NCBI GenBank assembly: GCA_958296045.1
Contig: CATQHT010000001.1
Span: 620,001 to 684,000, forward strand
Length of the DNA: 64,000 nt
DNA from: Rhodothermales bacterium
Lineage (GTDB): Bacteria > Bacteroidota > Rhodothermia > Rhodothermales > Bin80
Direction of reading: 5' to 3'
A program made the position numbers and the translations under genes. This document shows, piece after piece, positions 45,232-55,022 of this stretch (positions are counted from its first letter, which is position 1; the number at the start of each line of letters is the position of its first letter). Below the pieces are notes generated by a model. It had not been told where the DNA came from. It saw only the letters and a list, made by a program, of their open reading frames with translations, and ran no database searches.

Positions 45232-48200
45232 TTAGCGTACGATGGCCAGCTTCTCGATGACTTCCGACACTTGTCGCTCGCCATCGGCGCCGTGGATCTC
45301 GACGCGCACCTTATACAGATACATGCCAGGTGACAGCCTAGCGTAGTCGTCATCGGTGCCATCCCAGATAATCTGCATAGCGCCCGAGGGTAGTGCTTCG
45401 TCGGTTTCTATGGTGCGCACGGGGCGCCCAGCCAGGGAATAGATGCGTACCTGTATATGAACAGGTGTGCCTGGTATTTGGTTGTGCTCAAAGACGAAGC
45501 GGGTTGGTCCGCCCGTGGGGTTCGGGTAATTGTACACATTGCGGACGACGAGTTGGGCGTCATCGGCAACGACAAACCGCAGTGTGGCTTCGCCGGAGTT
45601 GTTTAGCACATCCCAGACGCGCATCGACAATGTATGGGCTCCTGGCCTAAGCGGCTCATTAAACTGGTACTGCACGCGGCCCCGCTGGTAGGAGTCCTGT
45701 TCGCTTTCGTAGAGAGATCCGACGTTAACGGCATCTTCTTCATTTTCGTCGAGCACCAGCAGCATTTCGTGGCCGATGCCGGCGCCCACGGTGTTGACGC
45801 CACTCTCATCGAATATCTTCGCCAACAGCTGCGGCGTGCTGGCGGTCAGGCCACCGTCTGGGAAAGTTTCGTCACCCAGGAACAGCTCAATCACGGGTCC
45901 ATCGTCATCGTCAGGGATCTCCGCCGCGGTTCCGCCCACCACGATGTTGTTGGTGAATCCCTGGGCATGGTCCGTGGTGCCGGATGCATAGGCGGAGATG
46001 CGGCCCGCCTGGTTGCTGTACGAGATATCCTTGGGCACCACGAAGGTAGCCGAAAACCGCCCGTCCTTCACCTGCGTTCTGCCAGCCCAGATAAGGTCGT
46101 CTCGCACACGGTAGTAGGGGCGCGGCATGTGGCGTCGGATGTCCGGCGGGATCATCACGCGCCGCTCAGCATCGTAGACGGTAAGGCTGACGGTGCCGTT
46201 GAAGGAAGGATCGAATTGCTGGCTGACACTTTCCACGCGCCCTTGGACCGTCACGCGCTCCAGGGCTTTGATGTCCACATTCTCACGCGTCACATCCTGG
46301 TCGTTCACAGTTTCTATGACGACATGTGGCGAGGGCACGCCCACACGCATGGTGGGGTCTCCGAGCAGGTTGAATTTGCGATTGTTGCCTTCGTAGCCTA
46401 CGCGTGTATTTTTGGTGCGCAGCAGCGCATCACCCAGGCGGGACATGAGTCCTGCGTCGTCTCGCCGGAACAGCTCTTCGTTCAGCGCTACGTTCAGACC
46501 TACGTTCAGGGTGGTGGCGTCTCCAGAGGTATATACCGTCCGCACGGTGGTAAGTAGCGCGATGGCGCCTCCCTGGCTGTTGAGCAGTAGCACCTCTGCC
46601 CCGCTCTGCTCTTCGGTGTCATCCCACCGTCCGAAAGAGCATGTGGCCGTAATGAAGATGGGCAGCGCGTCGTAATTAGTCAGTGAGGCCGCATCATCTA
46701 TCACGAATAGATTTTCCTGAGCCAGCCCAACTTCGCTGCCATGGCCGCTGAAGTTGAACATCAGCACGCCATCGTTGATGGCGGTCAGGACATCCTGTCG
46801 CGCCCGCGGAATACGCCATCCGTTACGGAACTCACGTTGATATGAGATCCCATAGACCTTTTTCTGGTCGATATAGGGCGCGACCTGCTCCACCACGTTG
46901 GCGACTACGTCCGTATTCTGGGTGTGCAGGTCTTTGTCGTCCTGTGTCCCGCTTGACCCGGTTGGGCCGTCATCGGCAAGGAACACATACCGCTTGCGCC
47001 AAGCTCCGTATGTGTCGGCGCTCTCGTAGTGCTTGATCTTATCTAGGACCGTCTGTGCCTCCTGCACGGCGTTAACCGTGAAACGGCCAATACCCACATC
47101 CACACGTTCATTCAGGTAGTCGCTGGGTCCCCAGAACCCCGTGCGTGCAAAGGGCCAGAGACCTTCATTGTCGTCTAAGAGCCCGAAGTAGTCGTCGGTG
47201 GTGTACGAGACCTCTGGGATGAAGGACTCTTCGGTTTCAAACGGGGGAATCCAGTTCTCCAGCGCGTTGTCGCTTAGGTTGATGCCGCGGAAGTTGTAGT
47301 GCCCGTCGCCGAAGAACAGCACATAGCGAAGCATGTCCGCTTCACTGGACGCGCCGTCGTACAAGAACTTGAGATAGTCGCGAATGCCGCGCACATCCTG
47401 CAGTCCTCCAGAAAACTCGTTATAAATCTGCTGCACATCGGTGACCACGGTGCGCAGCCCTTCGCTTTGCCGTATGTCGGCCAGCGCTTCGGCCGAGGCC
47501 GCAAACTCCCCAGGCGTGATAATAACAAAGTGGGGATAGCTGCTGATGCCGTGCAGGTTCTGAGTGGACACGCGGCATCCGACATCGTCTGGGCACACCT
47601 CGCTTGCTATCAGGGGTGTCACATGGTTAGCATCGAATGCGATGAGCTCTCGTGGCAGGAGGCTGTCTTGAGCAGTCACTTGGATGCGGTAGTTGGCACC
47701 GGAGGCCTGGGTACCCAGCCACATGTAGGCGCCCGGCGTCGTTATGTCCAGCACGTACGGCTCGCTGGAGAATCCTTGCAGTGTGATCGTGAAGGTACCT
47801 TCAGACAGCAGTGGCGTATGCAGGCGCAGCGGTGCATCATGGCGCGACGGCGCCATCGGATAGAAGGCTCGCAGCCAGTCTAATGCCGCTTGCGGTCCTC
47901 CCGAGATAGGCTCCAGCTCCATCGTCATAGATGGCGCCTGACCAGCACTTACGTCCTGCGCAAATGCGGCTACGCCACTGCGTGCCACCGGCGAGGTGAC
48001 CCCGCTGGAAACGGCGCCCAGGTTGACCTGGGCTAGCGTCGTGCCGCCGGACCGGAAGGCCACGGTGGCCGCGGGATTGCTCTGGATCGCCACGTGCGCC
48101 AGGTACTCTATCCGGCCGCTTAGCAGGCCGGGCAGTGGGACGTTGTCCAGCACTGGCAACTCGACGCCGGAATCCACCAGGAGATGGCTGACCCAGGTGT

Positions 48201-49278
48201 GGCCACTTTCGCGACCCTGGGCCCAGAGAAACTCGTCAAAATCCACAAAGTGGCGCCCCAGGATCTGCGTAAGGTTTGTGGCGCTGGAGGCATTGGGATA
48301 AGGCTCCTGCGAGAATTCCGAGCTCTCTTGGTCGTCAATCTTGATGAAGTAGAAATTCTCGTTGGAGAACGGATGCACATAGTGTTGCCATTCGACTACG
48401 GGCGTGCCATCGTTATTATAGCGTAGCTCGCTGCGACCATCTCTAAGGTGGACGCTGTGCCATCCAGAGGGGCCGGTACCGTAGAACCACACGGCATCGC
48501 CACTGTCAAAGGATCCGTCTCCGCCACCTTGTATGAATACCGCCACCTCGGCTAGGTCCGCTGTGCGCGGTGCTCCATTGAAGGCAGGCACGGGCTTACC
48601 ACCATTGCCATACACTTTAACGTGTCGCGGATCGATGGCGTCTGGGGAAGCCGTCAATCCGGGAAGCGCCTCGAGAAAGGCCCGGTCAATCTGATAGATG
48701 CTCTCCTGGGTGATCGGGATCTTGAATATGGTGCCCGAAGCCAGCACGCTTTCGGTAACTGCGAGGTGCGGGTTAGCTCCGGCTGGCCTGACTGGTTGGC
48801 CGTCCTCCCACGTCACCTCCACCAGGAGGCGGCGGTACCGGCGCATCACGGAGCCGTCCATAGTCAGGGTGCGCAGGACCAGCGTGGCGACGGGATTTTT
48901 GCGAAAGATGCCCAGCCCGACGACTTGGGCAGGCTGCGAACCTGGCGGGTGTTTCACCTGGGGCACCAAGGTGGCATCCACCTCATCGTACTCTGCTGCC
49001 AGAATCCGCACTACGGGCATCGCCAGCGTCTTCAGATGCAGCGTGGCGGTGCGCTCAAAGAGCCCGCCATGGGTGAGCGCCGCCAGTCCCTGCGCGTCAA
49101 TCACCTCGCCGCTCGAGGGCATCGGATTGGCCCACGACGCTTCCAGCTCATAGACCACCCGTGTCTCGTCCGTTGTCAGCGGACGAAACCTGACCTCTTG
49201 CGCCGATGCACCGAGTGTGGCGACCTTGGCTGCCAAAAGCAGCACGATGTAGGCCTTGCAGGCCTTACGCATTCCCAC
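45232..49278 (-). CDS. porU: Type IX secretion system sortase PorU-like, C25 (gingipain) family
   Basis: 1348 residues. Signal peptide (KAYIVLLLAAKVATLGASAQ), N-terminal beta-rich region with IFKIPITQESIYQID and VKVYGNGGKPVPAFNG (a PorU hallmark), a C25 cysteine-peptidase domain (about 600-960) with catalytic H846 in NFSGHGSE and C880 in TATCSFGRWDD, Ig-like domains, and a C-terminal sorting domain with YNYPNPTGGPTRFVFEH and YKVRVEIHG. PorU cleaves the sorting signal from T9SS cargo and attaches A-LPS. First gene of a six-gene operon. Confidence 0.93.
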   Translation of the reverse strand: MGMRKACKAYIVLLLAAKVATLGASAQEVRFRPLTTDETRVVYELEASWANPMPSSGEVIDAQGLAALTHGGLFERTATLHLKTLAMPVVRILAAEYDEVDATLVPQVKHPPGSQPAQVVGLGIFRKNPVATLVLRTLTMDGSVMRRYRRLLVEVTWEDGQPVRPAGANPHLAVTESVLASGTIFKIPITQESIYQIDRAFLEALPGLTASPDAIDPRHVKVYGNGGKPVPAFNGAPRTADLAEVAVFIQGGGDGSFDSGDAVWFYGTGPSGWHSVHLRDGRSELRYNNDGTPVVEWQHYVHPFSNENFYFIKIDDQESSEFSQEPYPNASSATNLTQILGRHFVDFDEFLWAQGRESGHTWVSHLLVDSGVELPVLDNVPLPGLLSGRIEYLAHVAIQSNPAATVAFRSGGTTLAQVNLGAVSSGVTSPVARSGVAAFAQDVSAGQAPSMTMELEPISGGPQAALDWLRAFYPMAPSRHDAPLRLHTPLLSEGTFTITLQGFSSEPYVLDITTPGAYMWLGTQASGANYRIQVTAQDSLLPRELIAFDANHVTPLIASEVCPDDVGCRVSTQNLHGISSYPHFVIITPGEFAASAEALADIRQSEGLRTVVTDVQQIYNEFSGGLQDVRGIRDYLKFLYDGASSEADMLRYVLFFGDGHYNFRGINLSDNALENWIPPFETEESFIPEVSYTTDDYFGLLDDNEGLWPFARTGFWGPSDYLNERVDVGIGRFTVNAVQEAQTVLDKIKHYESADTYGAWRKRYVFLADDGPTGSSGTQDDKDLHTQNTDVVANVVEQVAPYIDQKKVYGISYQREFRNGWRIPRARQDVLTAINDGVLMFNFSGHGSEVGLAQENLFVIDDAASLTNYDALPIFITATCSFGRWDDTEEQSGAEVLLLNSQGGAIALLTTVRTVYTSGDATTLNVGLNVALNEELFRRDDAGLMSRLGDALLRTKNTRVGYEGNNRKFNLLGDPTMRVGVPSPHVVIETVNDQDVTRENVDIKALERVTVQGRVESVSQQFDPSFNGTVSLTVYDAERRVMIPPDIRRHMPRPYYRVRDDLIWAGRTQVKDGRFSATFVVPKDISYSNQAGRISAYASGTTDHAQGFTNNIVVGGTAAEIPDDDDGPVIELFLGDETFPDGGLTASTPQLLAKIFDESGVNTVGAGIGHEMLLVLDENEEDAVNVGSLYESEQDSYQRGRVQYQFNEPLRPGAHTLSMRVWDVLNNSGEATLRFVVADDAQLVVRNVYNYPNPTGGPTRFVFEHNQIPGTPVHIQVRIYSLAGRPVRTIETDEALPSGAMQIIWDGTDDDYARLSPGMYLYKVRVEIHGADGERQVSEVIEKLAIVR

Positions 49279-49324
49279 GCGCCTGACGATTTATGATTCC
49301 AGTGCGGACTTGTGTGATCCGCGG

Positions 49325-49332
49325 CAAAACTA
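49325..49332 (-). promoter_or_regulatory. Possible -7 element upstream of porU
   Basis: On the minus strand TAGTTTTG fits the Bacteroidota -7 consensus TAnnTTTG and lies about 47 bases before the porU ATG. No matching TTTG is found 19-21 bases upstream, so this is a weak prediction. Confidence 0.25.
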
Positions 49333-49411
49333 TCTGGGCGTCTAGTAGCTGTGGCCTATGGGAATCGTGTTGGTTTGGCAGCCTTGTTACGACAAGTGCC
49401 GCGCAAGGTTT

Positions 49412-50269
49412 CTAGAAGAGTTCAGCAAGCGGTCGGCTGTCAGCTAGGAAAAACCCCCGCTCGTTGCGTCCGACGTTGGCAATAACCGTGCCGGGATCGT
49501 GCTCAAAAAAGAGGTGATATCCCTCTTCGTGGGCTTCCTTGAGGAAACGCTGCTTTTCCATCATCGTCAACGCTGGCTGGGTATCATAGGCCATCACCCA
49601 CGGCCCTTTGACATGCTGCGTCAGCGGCAAAAGGTCTGCTACGAACACCAACGTGCCTTCGGGGCCGGTCACGCGCACGAGCTGCTGCGCCTGGGTGTGC
49701 CCGTAGATCACGTAAAGCCCAAGACCAGGAAAAAGCTCCCCCGCACCATGGACCAGGTTCAGCTGCCCGGTCCGTTGTAGCGGCAGGAAGTTGTCGCCTT
49801 TAAAGGAAGCAGCCTCCCGCACCGAAGGCGCGCAGGCGGTTGCCCAATGGTCCTGTTGAATGTGGTAGGCGGCATTGATGAATGTGGGAACCACCCTGCC
49901 CTCTTGGCGCACGGTGCTGCCACCGGCATGATCAAAATGGAGATGTGTCAGGATGACGTCCGTAACCTCTTCGGGCGAAAAGCCGGCGCGTGCAAGGCTG
50001 CCGTAGAGGTCATTGTGGGAATGGTCCACCGCAAAAGCGTCCTCAAACCAAGAACTTTCTTTGTGGCCCACGCCTGTATCGACCAGTATCAGCCGGTTCG
50101 ATGTTTCTAAGAGCAGGCATCGCAACCGGATGTCGATGCGGTTACGGCTGTCTGCTGCCACCTGGCGTTGCCATACGGCTTTGGGCACCACGCCGAACAT
50201 TGCGCCGCCATCGAGCCGCAAGCGCCCAGCCTCAATGGCATGTAGGCGGTAGGGACCGACGTTGGGCAT
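49412..50269 (-). CDS. MBL-fold metallo-hydrolase
   Basis: 285 residues, cytoplasmic. The zinc-binding motif HLHFDHAGG is preceded by TDVILT, with further ligands in QQDHW, GHTQAQQ, VFVADLLPL and FFEHDP, in the order of the lactonase/glyoxalase-II-like metallo-beta-lactamase group. The substrate is unknown; some close families open acyl-homoserine lactones. The ATG at 50269 overlaps the stop of the upstream Lon-domain gene (TGATG), so the pair is co-translated. Confidence 0.9.
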   Translation of the reverse strand: MPNVGPYRLHAIEAGRLRLDGGAMFGVVPKAVWQRQVAADSRNRIDIRLRCLLLETSNRLILVDTGVGHKESSWFEDAFAVDHSHNDLYGSLARAGFSPEEVTDVILTHLHFDHAGGSTVRQEGRVVPTFINAAYHIQQDHWATACAPSVREAASFKGDNFLPLQRTGQLNLVHGAGELFPGLGLYVIYGHTQAQQLVRVTGPEGTLVFVADLLPLTQHVKGPWVMAYDTQPALTMMEKQRFLKEAHEEGYHLFFEHDPGTVIANVGRNERGFFLADSRPLAELF

Positions 50270-50886
50270 CAAATCTCCTCGAAATCGAGATGGCCGTTGG
50301 ACTGGATGGTCGCCCTGAGAGCCTGGGCTTTCTCTACCCGGGGAATAAACTCTTCAAAGTGGTCCACTAGGAAATCGATTCGCGCCTGCTCACTGGACAT
50401 TTCCAGGACGGCCTGCCGCTGGTCCAGCGTCAGTCCGGCGCTCCTCGCGATCACAAAGGAAACACTCTCTTGAACTTCGTACGCAGAGGGGCGAATGGTA
50501 CGTCCAGCAATCTCCATAAGGCGCATATGCTGGGCGATCACGCGTTCTCTGGCTGTCGGCCGCGGCATCCCCTGGCGGTCTTGCAGGAACATGATTTCGG
50601 CGGTAAGGTACTGTTCTTCATCGTGGAGTATCAGTATCCTGAATCGTTGTTCGCCGGTGATCAGGATGTCGATACGCCCGTCGGAGTACCGCTGCAGTAC
50701 GCGTGAGATGCGTGCGGTGCATCCCACCTCGGACAGCTTTCCATCCTGTTTGCACAGTACGCCGACGGGCTCGCCCATTGAAATGCATTTTCCGGTCACC
50801 TCGCGCAGGCCTGGCTCGTCGATGCGCAGCGGCACGATCTGCGACGGGTAAAGCACCAGGCTCAGCGGAAACAGCGGCAACCTCAT
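50269..50886 (-). CDS. Lon protease substrate-binding (LON/PUA-like) domain protein
   Basis: 205 residues. Opens MRLPLFPLSLVLYPSQIVPL, the classic start of the Lon N-terminal domain (LPLFPLxxVLFPGxxxPL), with GCTARISRVLQRYSDGRIDI and GEQRFRI as further conserved parts. There is no AAA or protease domain, so this is the stand-alone form, presumed to bind unfolded or specific proteins. Transcribed divergently from the outer-membrane barrel gene at 50898, with only 11 bases between the starts, and coupled to the MBL gene. Confidence 0.9.
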   Translation of the reverse strand: MRLPLFPLSLVLYPSQIVPLRIDEPGLREVTGKCISMGEPVGVLCKQDGKLSEVGCTARISRVLQRYSDGRIDILITGEQRFRILILHDEEQYLTAEIMFLQDRQGMPRPTARERVIAQHMRLMEIAGRTIRPSAYEVQESVSFVIARSAGLTLDQRQAVLEMSSEQARIDFLVDHFEEFIPRVEKAQALRATIQSNGHLDFEEI

Positions 50887-50897
50887 GGCATGATCGA

Positions 50898-52262
50898 ATG
50901 AATTTGCCGTGCAAGTGTTTCTGTGGGGCGGTGCAGCGTGGCCTTAGCTGGGCCGTTTTTCTGTTGATGTTGTTGCTCCCGACTGCGGTTTCTCTGCCTG
51001 CTGCGGCACAGCCATTCCCATTCGGTTCTTATGGAGATCTGAGTGAACGGTTGCAGTCTGAGAGGTGGCATCGAGACCGACAGGTTTTTGCGCTGGGCGG
51101 GCTGTCACTTATTGGTGCACAGTGGCGCGTAGCCACGGCGGCGCGTCTTGAGCTTATCACTCGACCACTTTCTGCCCGTTTCGCGGGCACCTTCCGTGCC
51201 GGTCCTCTCGGGTACTATGCGCCTGACATCGATGAGCCATACGATGTGTTGCGTCTGGTGGAGTTTGTACGATACAACGCGCCTGTCGATGGTCCGCTGC
51301 ACCTGCGCGCAGGGTTTCTGGACGGCATAAGGCTTGGCATGGGGCACATCGTCAATTTCTACAGCAGCGCAGTCGCCTGGGATGAGCGCACGGTAGGCGC
51401 GGAATTCAGCTATGGCGGACGCTGGTTCACCGTGGAGGGATTCACAGCAGACGTATTGTTGGGCGGGGTTACTGGGGGCCGCGTTGCCGTCCATCCTGAT
51501 TTCCTGGCGAAGGGGTTATCAGCGCGCCGTACTCGGCTGGGGTTCAGCGCCGTGTCCGATCGTGCGCGCCCCAGGCGCATTGACGCATACAGTGCCGACG
51601 CGCAGATTGAGCTGTTTGCGACGGGCGACGTCCACTTTGTGCCGTATGTGAGCTACGCATGGTATCCCAGGTTTGGTGATGGCCTAGCCTTCGGTGCCGA
51701 CGTGGAGTCATACGACTTCCTGGACCTACTCAGCTTTCGCTTAAGGATCGGCGCGTTCTACAACAGCCGGCAGTTCATTCCCGGCTATGTCGGCGCGCTT
51801 TATAGCGTGCACAACCGGCATGCCAGGATTGTGCGCGCGTCAGGCGAAGGTGTGGCCGGTGTCTCGTTGGGCGAAAGCCGCGGCGCCAGCGATCTGGTAA
51901 CAGAGTTCAGGCTAGAGGTGCCGCCCGGCTTTTCGATGTGGTACTATTTTCGGCGCCATTTCGGGGGGCAGCGGCTTAGCGAGTTTCATTTCCGGTTGTT
52001 TGTGCTAAGCGCCCGCCGGCTTCGGTTTGGGGTGGGCATAGACAAGTTAGGGGCGGCCGGCTTTTTAGGCATCTTTGATGACTTCGGCGACTTGAGCGCA
52101 CTGGAATTCCAGACGGACTACCGCATAGTGCGTGCGCTGTATGTCAGCTTATCGGCGCGTTACAGTTTTGAGCGCGTCGGCAGCGTCACAGACGAGGCTC
52201 CCCGTTTCTTGGTGCAGCGCCGTTTCGAGCCGCTCGCGGGCTTTCGATTGGGCTTTGACTAG
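50898..52262 (+). CDS. Outer-membrane beta-barrel protein
   Basis: 454 residues from ATG 50898. An N-terminal signal (AVFLLMLLLPTAVSLPAAAQ) is followed by alternating amphipathic beta-strands with many aromatic residues (FTVEGFTADVLLGGV, HFVPYVSYAWYPRFGDGL, MWYYFRRHFGGQRL) and a C-terminal strand ending GFRLGFD, typical of an outer-membrane barrel. No specific family is recognised. The longer open frame (from 50703) overlaps the divergent Lon-domain gene and is not used. Confidence 0.8.
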   Translation: MNLPCKCFCGAVQRGLSWAVFLLMLLLPTAVSLPAAAQPFPFGSYGDLSERLQSERWHRDRQVFALGGLSLIGAQWRVATAARLELITRPLSARFAGTFRAGPLGYYAPDIDEPYDVLRLVEFVRYNAPVDGPLHLRAGFLDGIRLGMGHIVNFYSSAVAWDERTVGAEFSYGGRWFTVEGFTADVLLGGVTGGRVAVHPDFLAKGLSARRTRLGFSAVSDRARPRRIDAYSADAQIELFATGDVHFVPYVSYAWYPRFGDGLAFGADVESYDFLDLLSFRLRIGAFYNSRQFIPGYVGALYSVHNRHARIVRASGEGVAGVSLGESRGASDLVTEFRLEVPPGFSMWYYFRRHFGGQRLSEFHFRLFVLSARRLRFGVGIDKLGAAGFLGIFDDFGDLSALEFQTDYRIVRALYVSLSARYSFERVGSVTDEAPRFLVQRRFEPLAGFRLGFD

Positions 52263-52412
52263 GCGGCCGAAGCCGCGTGAGTGCTCGTCTTGGCGCAATC
52301 CATCCGGGCTTCTGAGCATTTGCATGCCAATTCCGATCATCAGAGTGTAGGGGTGCTGTATCTGCCAGATCTAGGCAGGGCCGTGCACCGCCAAGACCGG
52401 GACCCTTGCGGA

Positions 52413-52497
52413 GTAGCCGTCCCGTAGAATGGATTTAGCCCGGGAGACTTGCCCTGCTTATGTTTGGGCGTGGTCCTCTATGGCTACGCGGTATCCA
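52413..52497 (+). mobile_element. Solo IS66 right-end fragment
   Basis: Begins GTAGCCGTCCCGTAGAATGG and continues CTTGCCCTGCTTATGTTTGG and CTCTATGGCTACGCGGTA, matching the right terminus of the IS66 element at 24812 (reverse complement) and the fragment at 56503. Homology stops about 52497 where IS3 orfB sequence begins. No IS66 genes here. Confidence 0.7.
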
Positions 52498-52892
52498 ACT
52501 GCATGCACTATCACTTGCCATTGGCGCTCATGCGATTCAGTACCGTTCCTTTCCATCAGACCCAACAACGACTCGCTCAACGGCAGCCCGTTCTCAGTAA
52601 AGCATATCAACGCCATCCCGAATGCTTCCCATGAGGCGCTTCAATGGTCTCCAGACCATCTTCACCAGGCTGGATCAACCCACCAGCGGGAGACGACCGC
52701 CTTACCCGACAAGTCAATGAGCCAACGTCAATACTATCCGCTCGCAGCGGCGCAACGGCCCAAGACGGTCGTCGATACGAGCACCACTTGTATTCGCAGC
52801 CTGTACCAAAAGCGCTTGCACATTCCGATTGCAGCATCTTGAAAAAGCTGACCCATATGCAGCACCAAAACAGCTGGACAGAGCCCGTTTAG
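52498..52892 (+). pseudogene. IS3-family orfB C-terminal remnant
   Basis: One frame reads CMHYHLPLALMRF, HQTQQRLAQRQPVLSKAYQ, RHPECFP, a TGA, then GWINPPAGDDRL, aligning with the H-x-x-LALxTPxxVHF...AYxxHPERF...WINPP tail of IS3 OrfB. Starts and the catalytic core are missing. Similar in DNA sequence to 18818-19075. Ends next to the unknown gene of the DUF262 cluster. Confidence 0.75.
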
Positions 52893-52905
52893 TCGAATCC
52901 ATTGA

Positions 52906-53892
52906 TCAGTGATGCCTCTTCGTGTCCAGATGACGGCCAATGTAGCCGATTTCGATCCCGCGTGGGTTGTCGATCACACGTAGGTGGATCCGATAAGCGG
53001 AACCCACCATTGTATGTCGCTTGTACTCGGTTACTTCACCGTTCGGATCTCGAAACCTGCGCTGATCGCCGAATTGCTGCATGGTTTGTTCGCTCTCTGG
53101 ATTGCACTTGGGCAGATCAGGAAAGGCCATCGCCAGATTGCGGCGCCATGTGCGAGAGGCGTGGTCCAGGGTTATCAGCTTCCCGATCACTACCCGGAGT
53201 ATACACCGCGGGATCTCGTCAAGTTGGCTGTCCACATCGCGGCCGAACGTCAGATGAGGGAAGCAATCACCCTTTTTCTCGGCCAGCGCCGCTGGCACCC
53301 CCCGTAGACCTTGCCTGCTCCTCTCGATGAGAAGGTCTGATAGCCGTTCGGCTTGGGAAGACTCGGATAGGTTGAAAACTTCGACATCGGCCGTCTTTTC
53401 CTGACCGTTTTCAGCCAACCACAGGTGCTTTAGCTGAATCCGAATATCATACCATCGGTCCTCAGATCGAAGGCTGACGCCAATGCCTTCGAGGAGATAG
53501 GCGGCCCCAAGTCCCCGGGCATCCACCCGATCTATCGACTTACCTTCAGACCCCATTGAGACGAAGAACTCCGACAAGTGGAAGCGATTGCTTAGGGCTT
53601 CGCCAGCCTCCACTGGAAGGTCGCAATTGCTCGCAATGGTAAGCATGAGGCGCCTGTAGTCTGGATTGGCTGCCGATAACCATTCCGTCACAGTGTAACT
53701 AGGTGCCAGCTCTGCCTCCCAAAGATTGGTCTCCCCGACTGTCACTAGGGTCGCGGGGTGGCCTGCCATCATGGTCGCCATTGCGGTGACCATATCGTCC
53801 ATCCGTCGGCGGCCTTGGTGTGTAGTGGGAGCTGGTGCCTTGGCCGATAGCTCGTTGAAGAAAAACCAGATTTGAGTGTCTCCAGATGTCAC
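52906..53892 (-). CDS. Unknown protein, third gene of DUF262/DUF3696 cluster
   Basis: 328 residues from GTG 53892, which overlaps the stop of the upstream ATPase (GTGA). No family recognised. The N-terminus (IWFFFNELSAKAPAPTTHQG) is predicted alpha-rich; the C-terminal ~130 residues (CFPHLTFGRDVDSQLDEIP ... YRIHLRVIDNPRGIEIGYIG) look like a separate compact alpha/beta domain with a basic RIHLR..IGYIGRHL strand pair that superficially recalls RelE/ParE-like toxins. No catalytic signature can be named. By position it is the likely effector or partner of the ATPase. No signal peptide. Confidence 0.65.
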   Translation of the reverse strand: MTSGDTQIWFFFNELSAKAPAPTTHQGRRRMDDMVTAMATMMAGHPATLVTVGETNLWEAELAPSYTVTEWLSAANPDYRRLMLTIASNCDLPVEAGEALSNRFHLSEFFVSMGSEGKSIDRVDARGLGAAYLLEGIGVSLRSEDRWYDIRIQLKHLWLAENGQEKTADVEVFNLSESSQAERLSDLLIERSRQGLRGVPAALAEKKGDCFPHLTFGRDVDSQLDEIPRCILRVVIGKLITLDHASRTWRRNLAMAFPDLPKCNPESEQTMQQFGDQRRFRDPNGEVTEYKRHTMVGSAYRIHLRVIDNPRGIEIGYIGRHLDTKRHH

Positions 53893-55022
53893 CGGAAAGC
53901 ATGCGCTGGGTCCACGGCGGAGGTTGGTAAACCAATCAACCGGGAAAGGTTACGTTCATGCTGGTCAAAGAACCCTACAGGCCATACATCCAATTGGCCG
54001 CTGGAAGTTAACATAGGAGTCGTGACCTGTACCTCAAGTCCGTGCCGCTCGAAGTAGTGAATGACCACTTCGTCTGGGCGGAGAATTCCCTCGCGTACCG
54101 CGAGGCGCACACCGTTTAGCACATGGTCACTGTGGGTCTCCAGAATCACTTGCGTGCCGCTCGCTACAGCACGGGACGCCAGTTCGGCGAGCGCCGTTTG
54201 GCCGGCAGGGTGCAGATGAGCCTCTGGATTCTCAATGATGACCAGATGCTCAACTGCACCATGTGAAGCACGCTTCGGTGCCAACAGAGCAACGATCGGG
54301 GGGAGACCGTAGCTGATGCCAAAGCCTACGTTTGCGGCGCGAAACAGGGAGCTCGGAACATCATCTGATCTAGCAAATCGATAGCCGACAACGGCACGAT
54401 CGGCCTCTGGAATCACTTTGATCTGCAGGTCGGCCCCAGGGCTGATGACGCTCAGCCACGCGCTCGTTTGAGCTACAAGCGTCTTCTTAGGTTCGGAGTG
54501 GTATCGGACCGGCTGACGGATCGGGAAATGACCGAACCTGTCCAGATACCAAAGCACATACTCCCCGCGTTTCCCAAGGGGGGTGGCGGAAGAGTGTTCC
54601 TCCTCCAAGTACGGCAGAAGGTTCCGTGGGCCAAGCCGGTCAGCAGATAGATAGAAGACATCCCCTTGAAACCACTGCCTAGCACCTGCGCTGATTTCGC
54701 TAGAATCCAATTCTCCTCCACGCTGTGGAGAGTGGTTCTCAAGACATGCCTTGCCCCTTCCCGAGAAGAAGGACGCTTCCAGCCGGACAGAGTCCTCAGG
54801 GGCGTCGTTATGGAGTACGTCACGCCATGCCCCCAGATTCACCAGCGAACCACGCCACGGCTGCCCGGGGCCGGGCCCCCATCGTTGGCGGAGCGCCAAC
54901 AAAGCCTGAATCACACTGCTCTTGCCCGCGCTGTTGAGGCCAGAGAGAACGGTCAGTCCCCCGAAGCTTATAGTCTCGTCTCGGAAACACTTGAAATTAT
55001 GGAGTCGGATGTGGTCAATCAT
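53889..55022 (-). CDS. DUF3696-type SMC-like AAA ATPase
   Basis: 377 residues from ATG 55022 (the frame is open 41 codons further, but this ATG overlaps the DUF262 stop as ATGA and starts MIDHIRLHNFKCFRDETISF, the normal beginning). Walker A GLNSAGKS is at 28-35; the Walker B region reads VIIENPEAHLHP, with GQTALAELASRAV and ETHSDHVLNGVRLAV after it. The C-terminal LDVWPVGFFDQ is the DUF3696 signature. These OLD/RecF-like ATPases recur in phage-defence and restriction clusters. Middle gene of three overlapping genes. Confidence 0.88.
   Translation of the reverse strand: MIDHIRLHNFKCFRDETISFGGLTVLSGLNSAGKSSVIQALLALRQRWGPGPGQPWRGSLVNLGAWRDVLHNDAPEDSVRLEASFFSGRGKACLENHSPQRGGELDSSEISAGARQWFQGDVFYLSADRLGPRNLLPYLEEEHSSATPLGKRGEYVLWYLDRFGHFPIRQPVRYHSEPKKTLVAQTSAWLSVISPGADLQIKVIPEADRAVVGYRFARSDDVPSSLFRAANVGFGISYGLPPIVALLAPKRASHGAVEHLVIIENPEAHLHPAGQTALAELASRAVASGTQVILETHSDHVLNGVRLAVREGILRPDEVVIHYFERHGLEVQVTTPMLTSSGQLDVWPVGFFDQHERNLSRLIGLPTSAVDPAHAFR

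Noticed and set aside
50703-50897. Longer N-terminus for the outer-membrane barrel gene
   Set aside because: Would overlap the divergent Lon-domain gene and place the signal peptide 65 residues in; ATG 50898 heads the signal directly.
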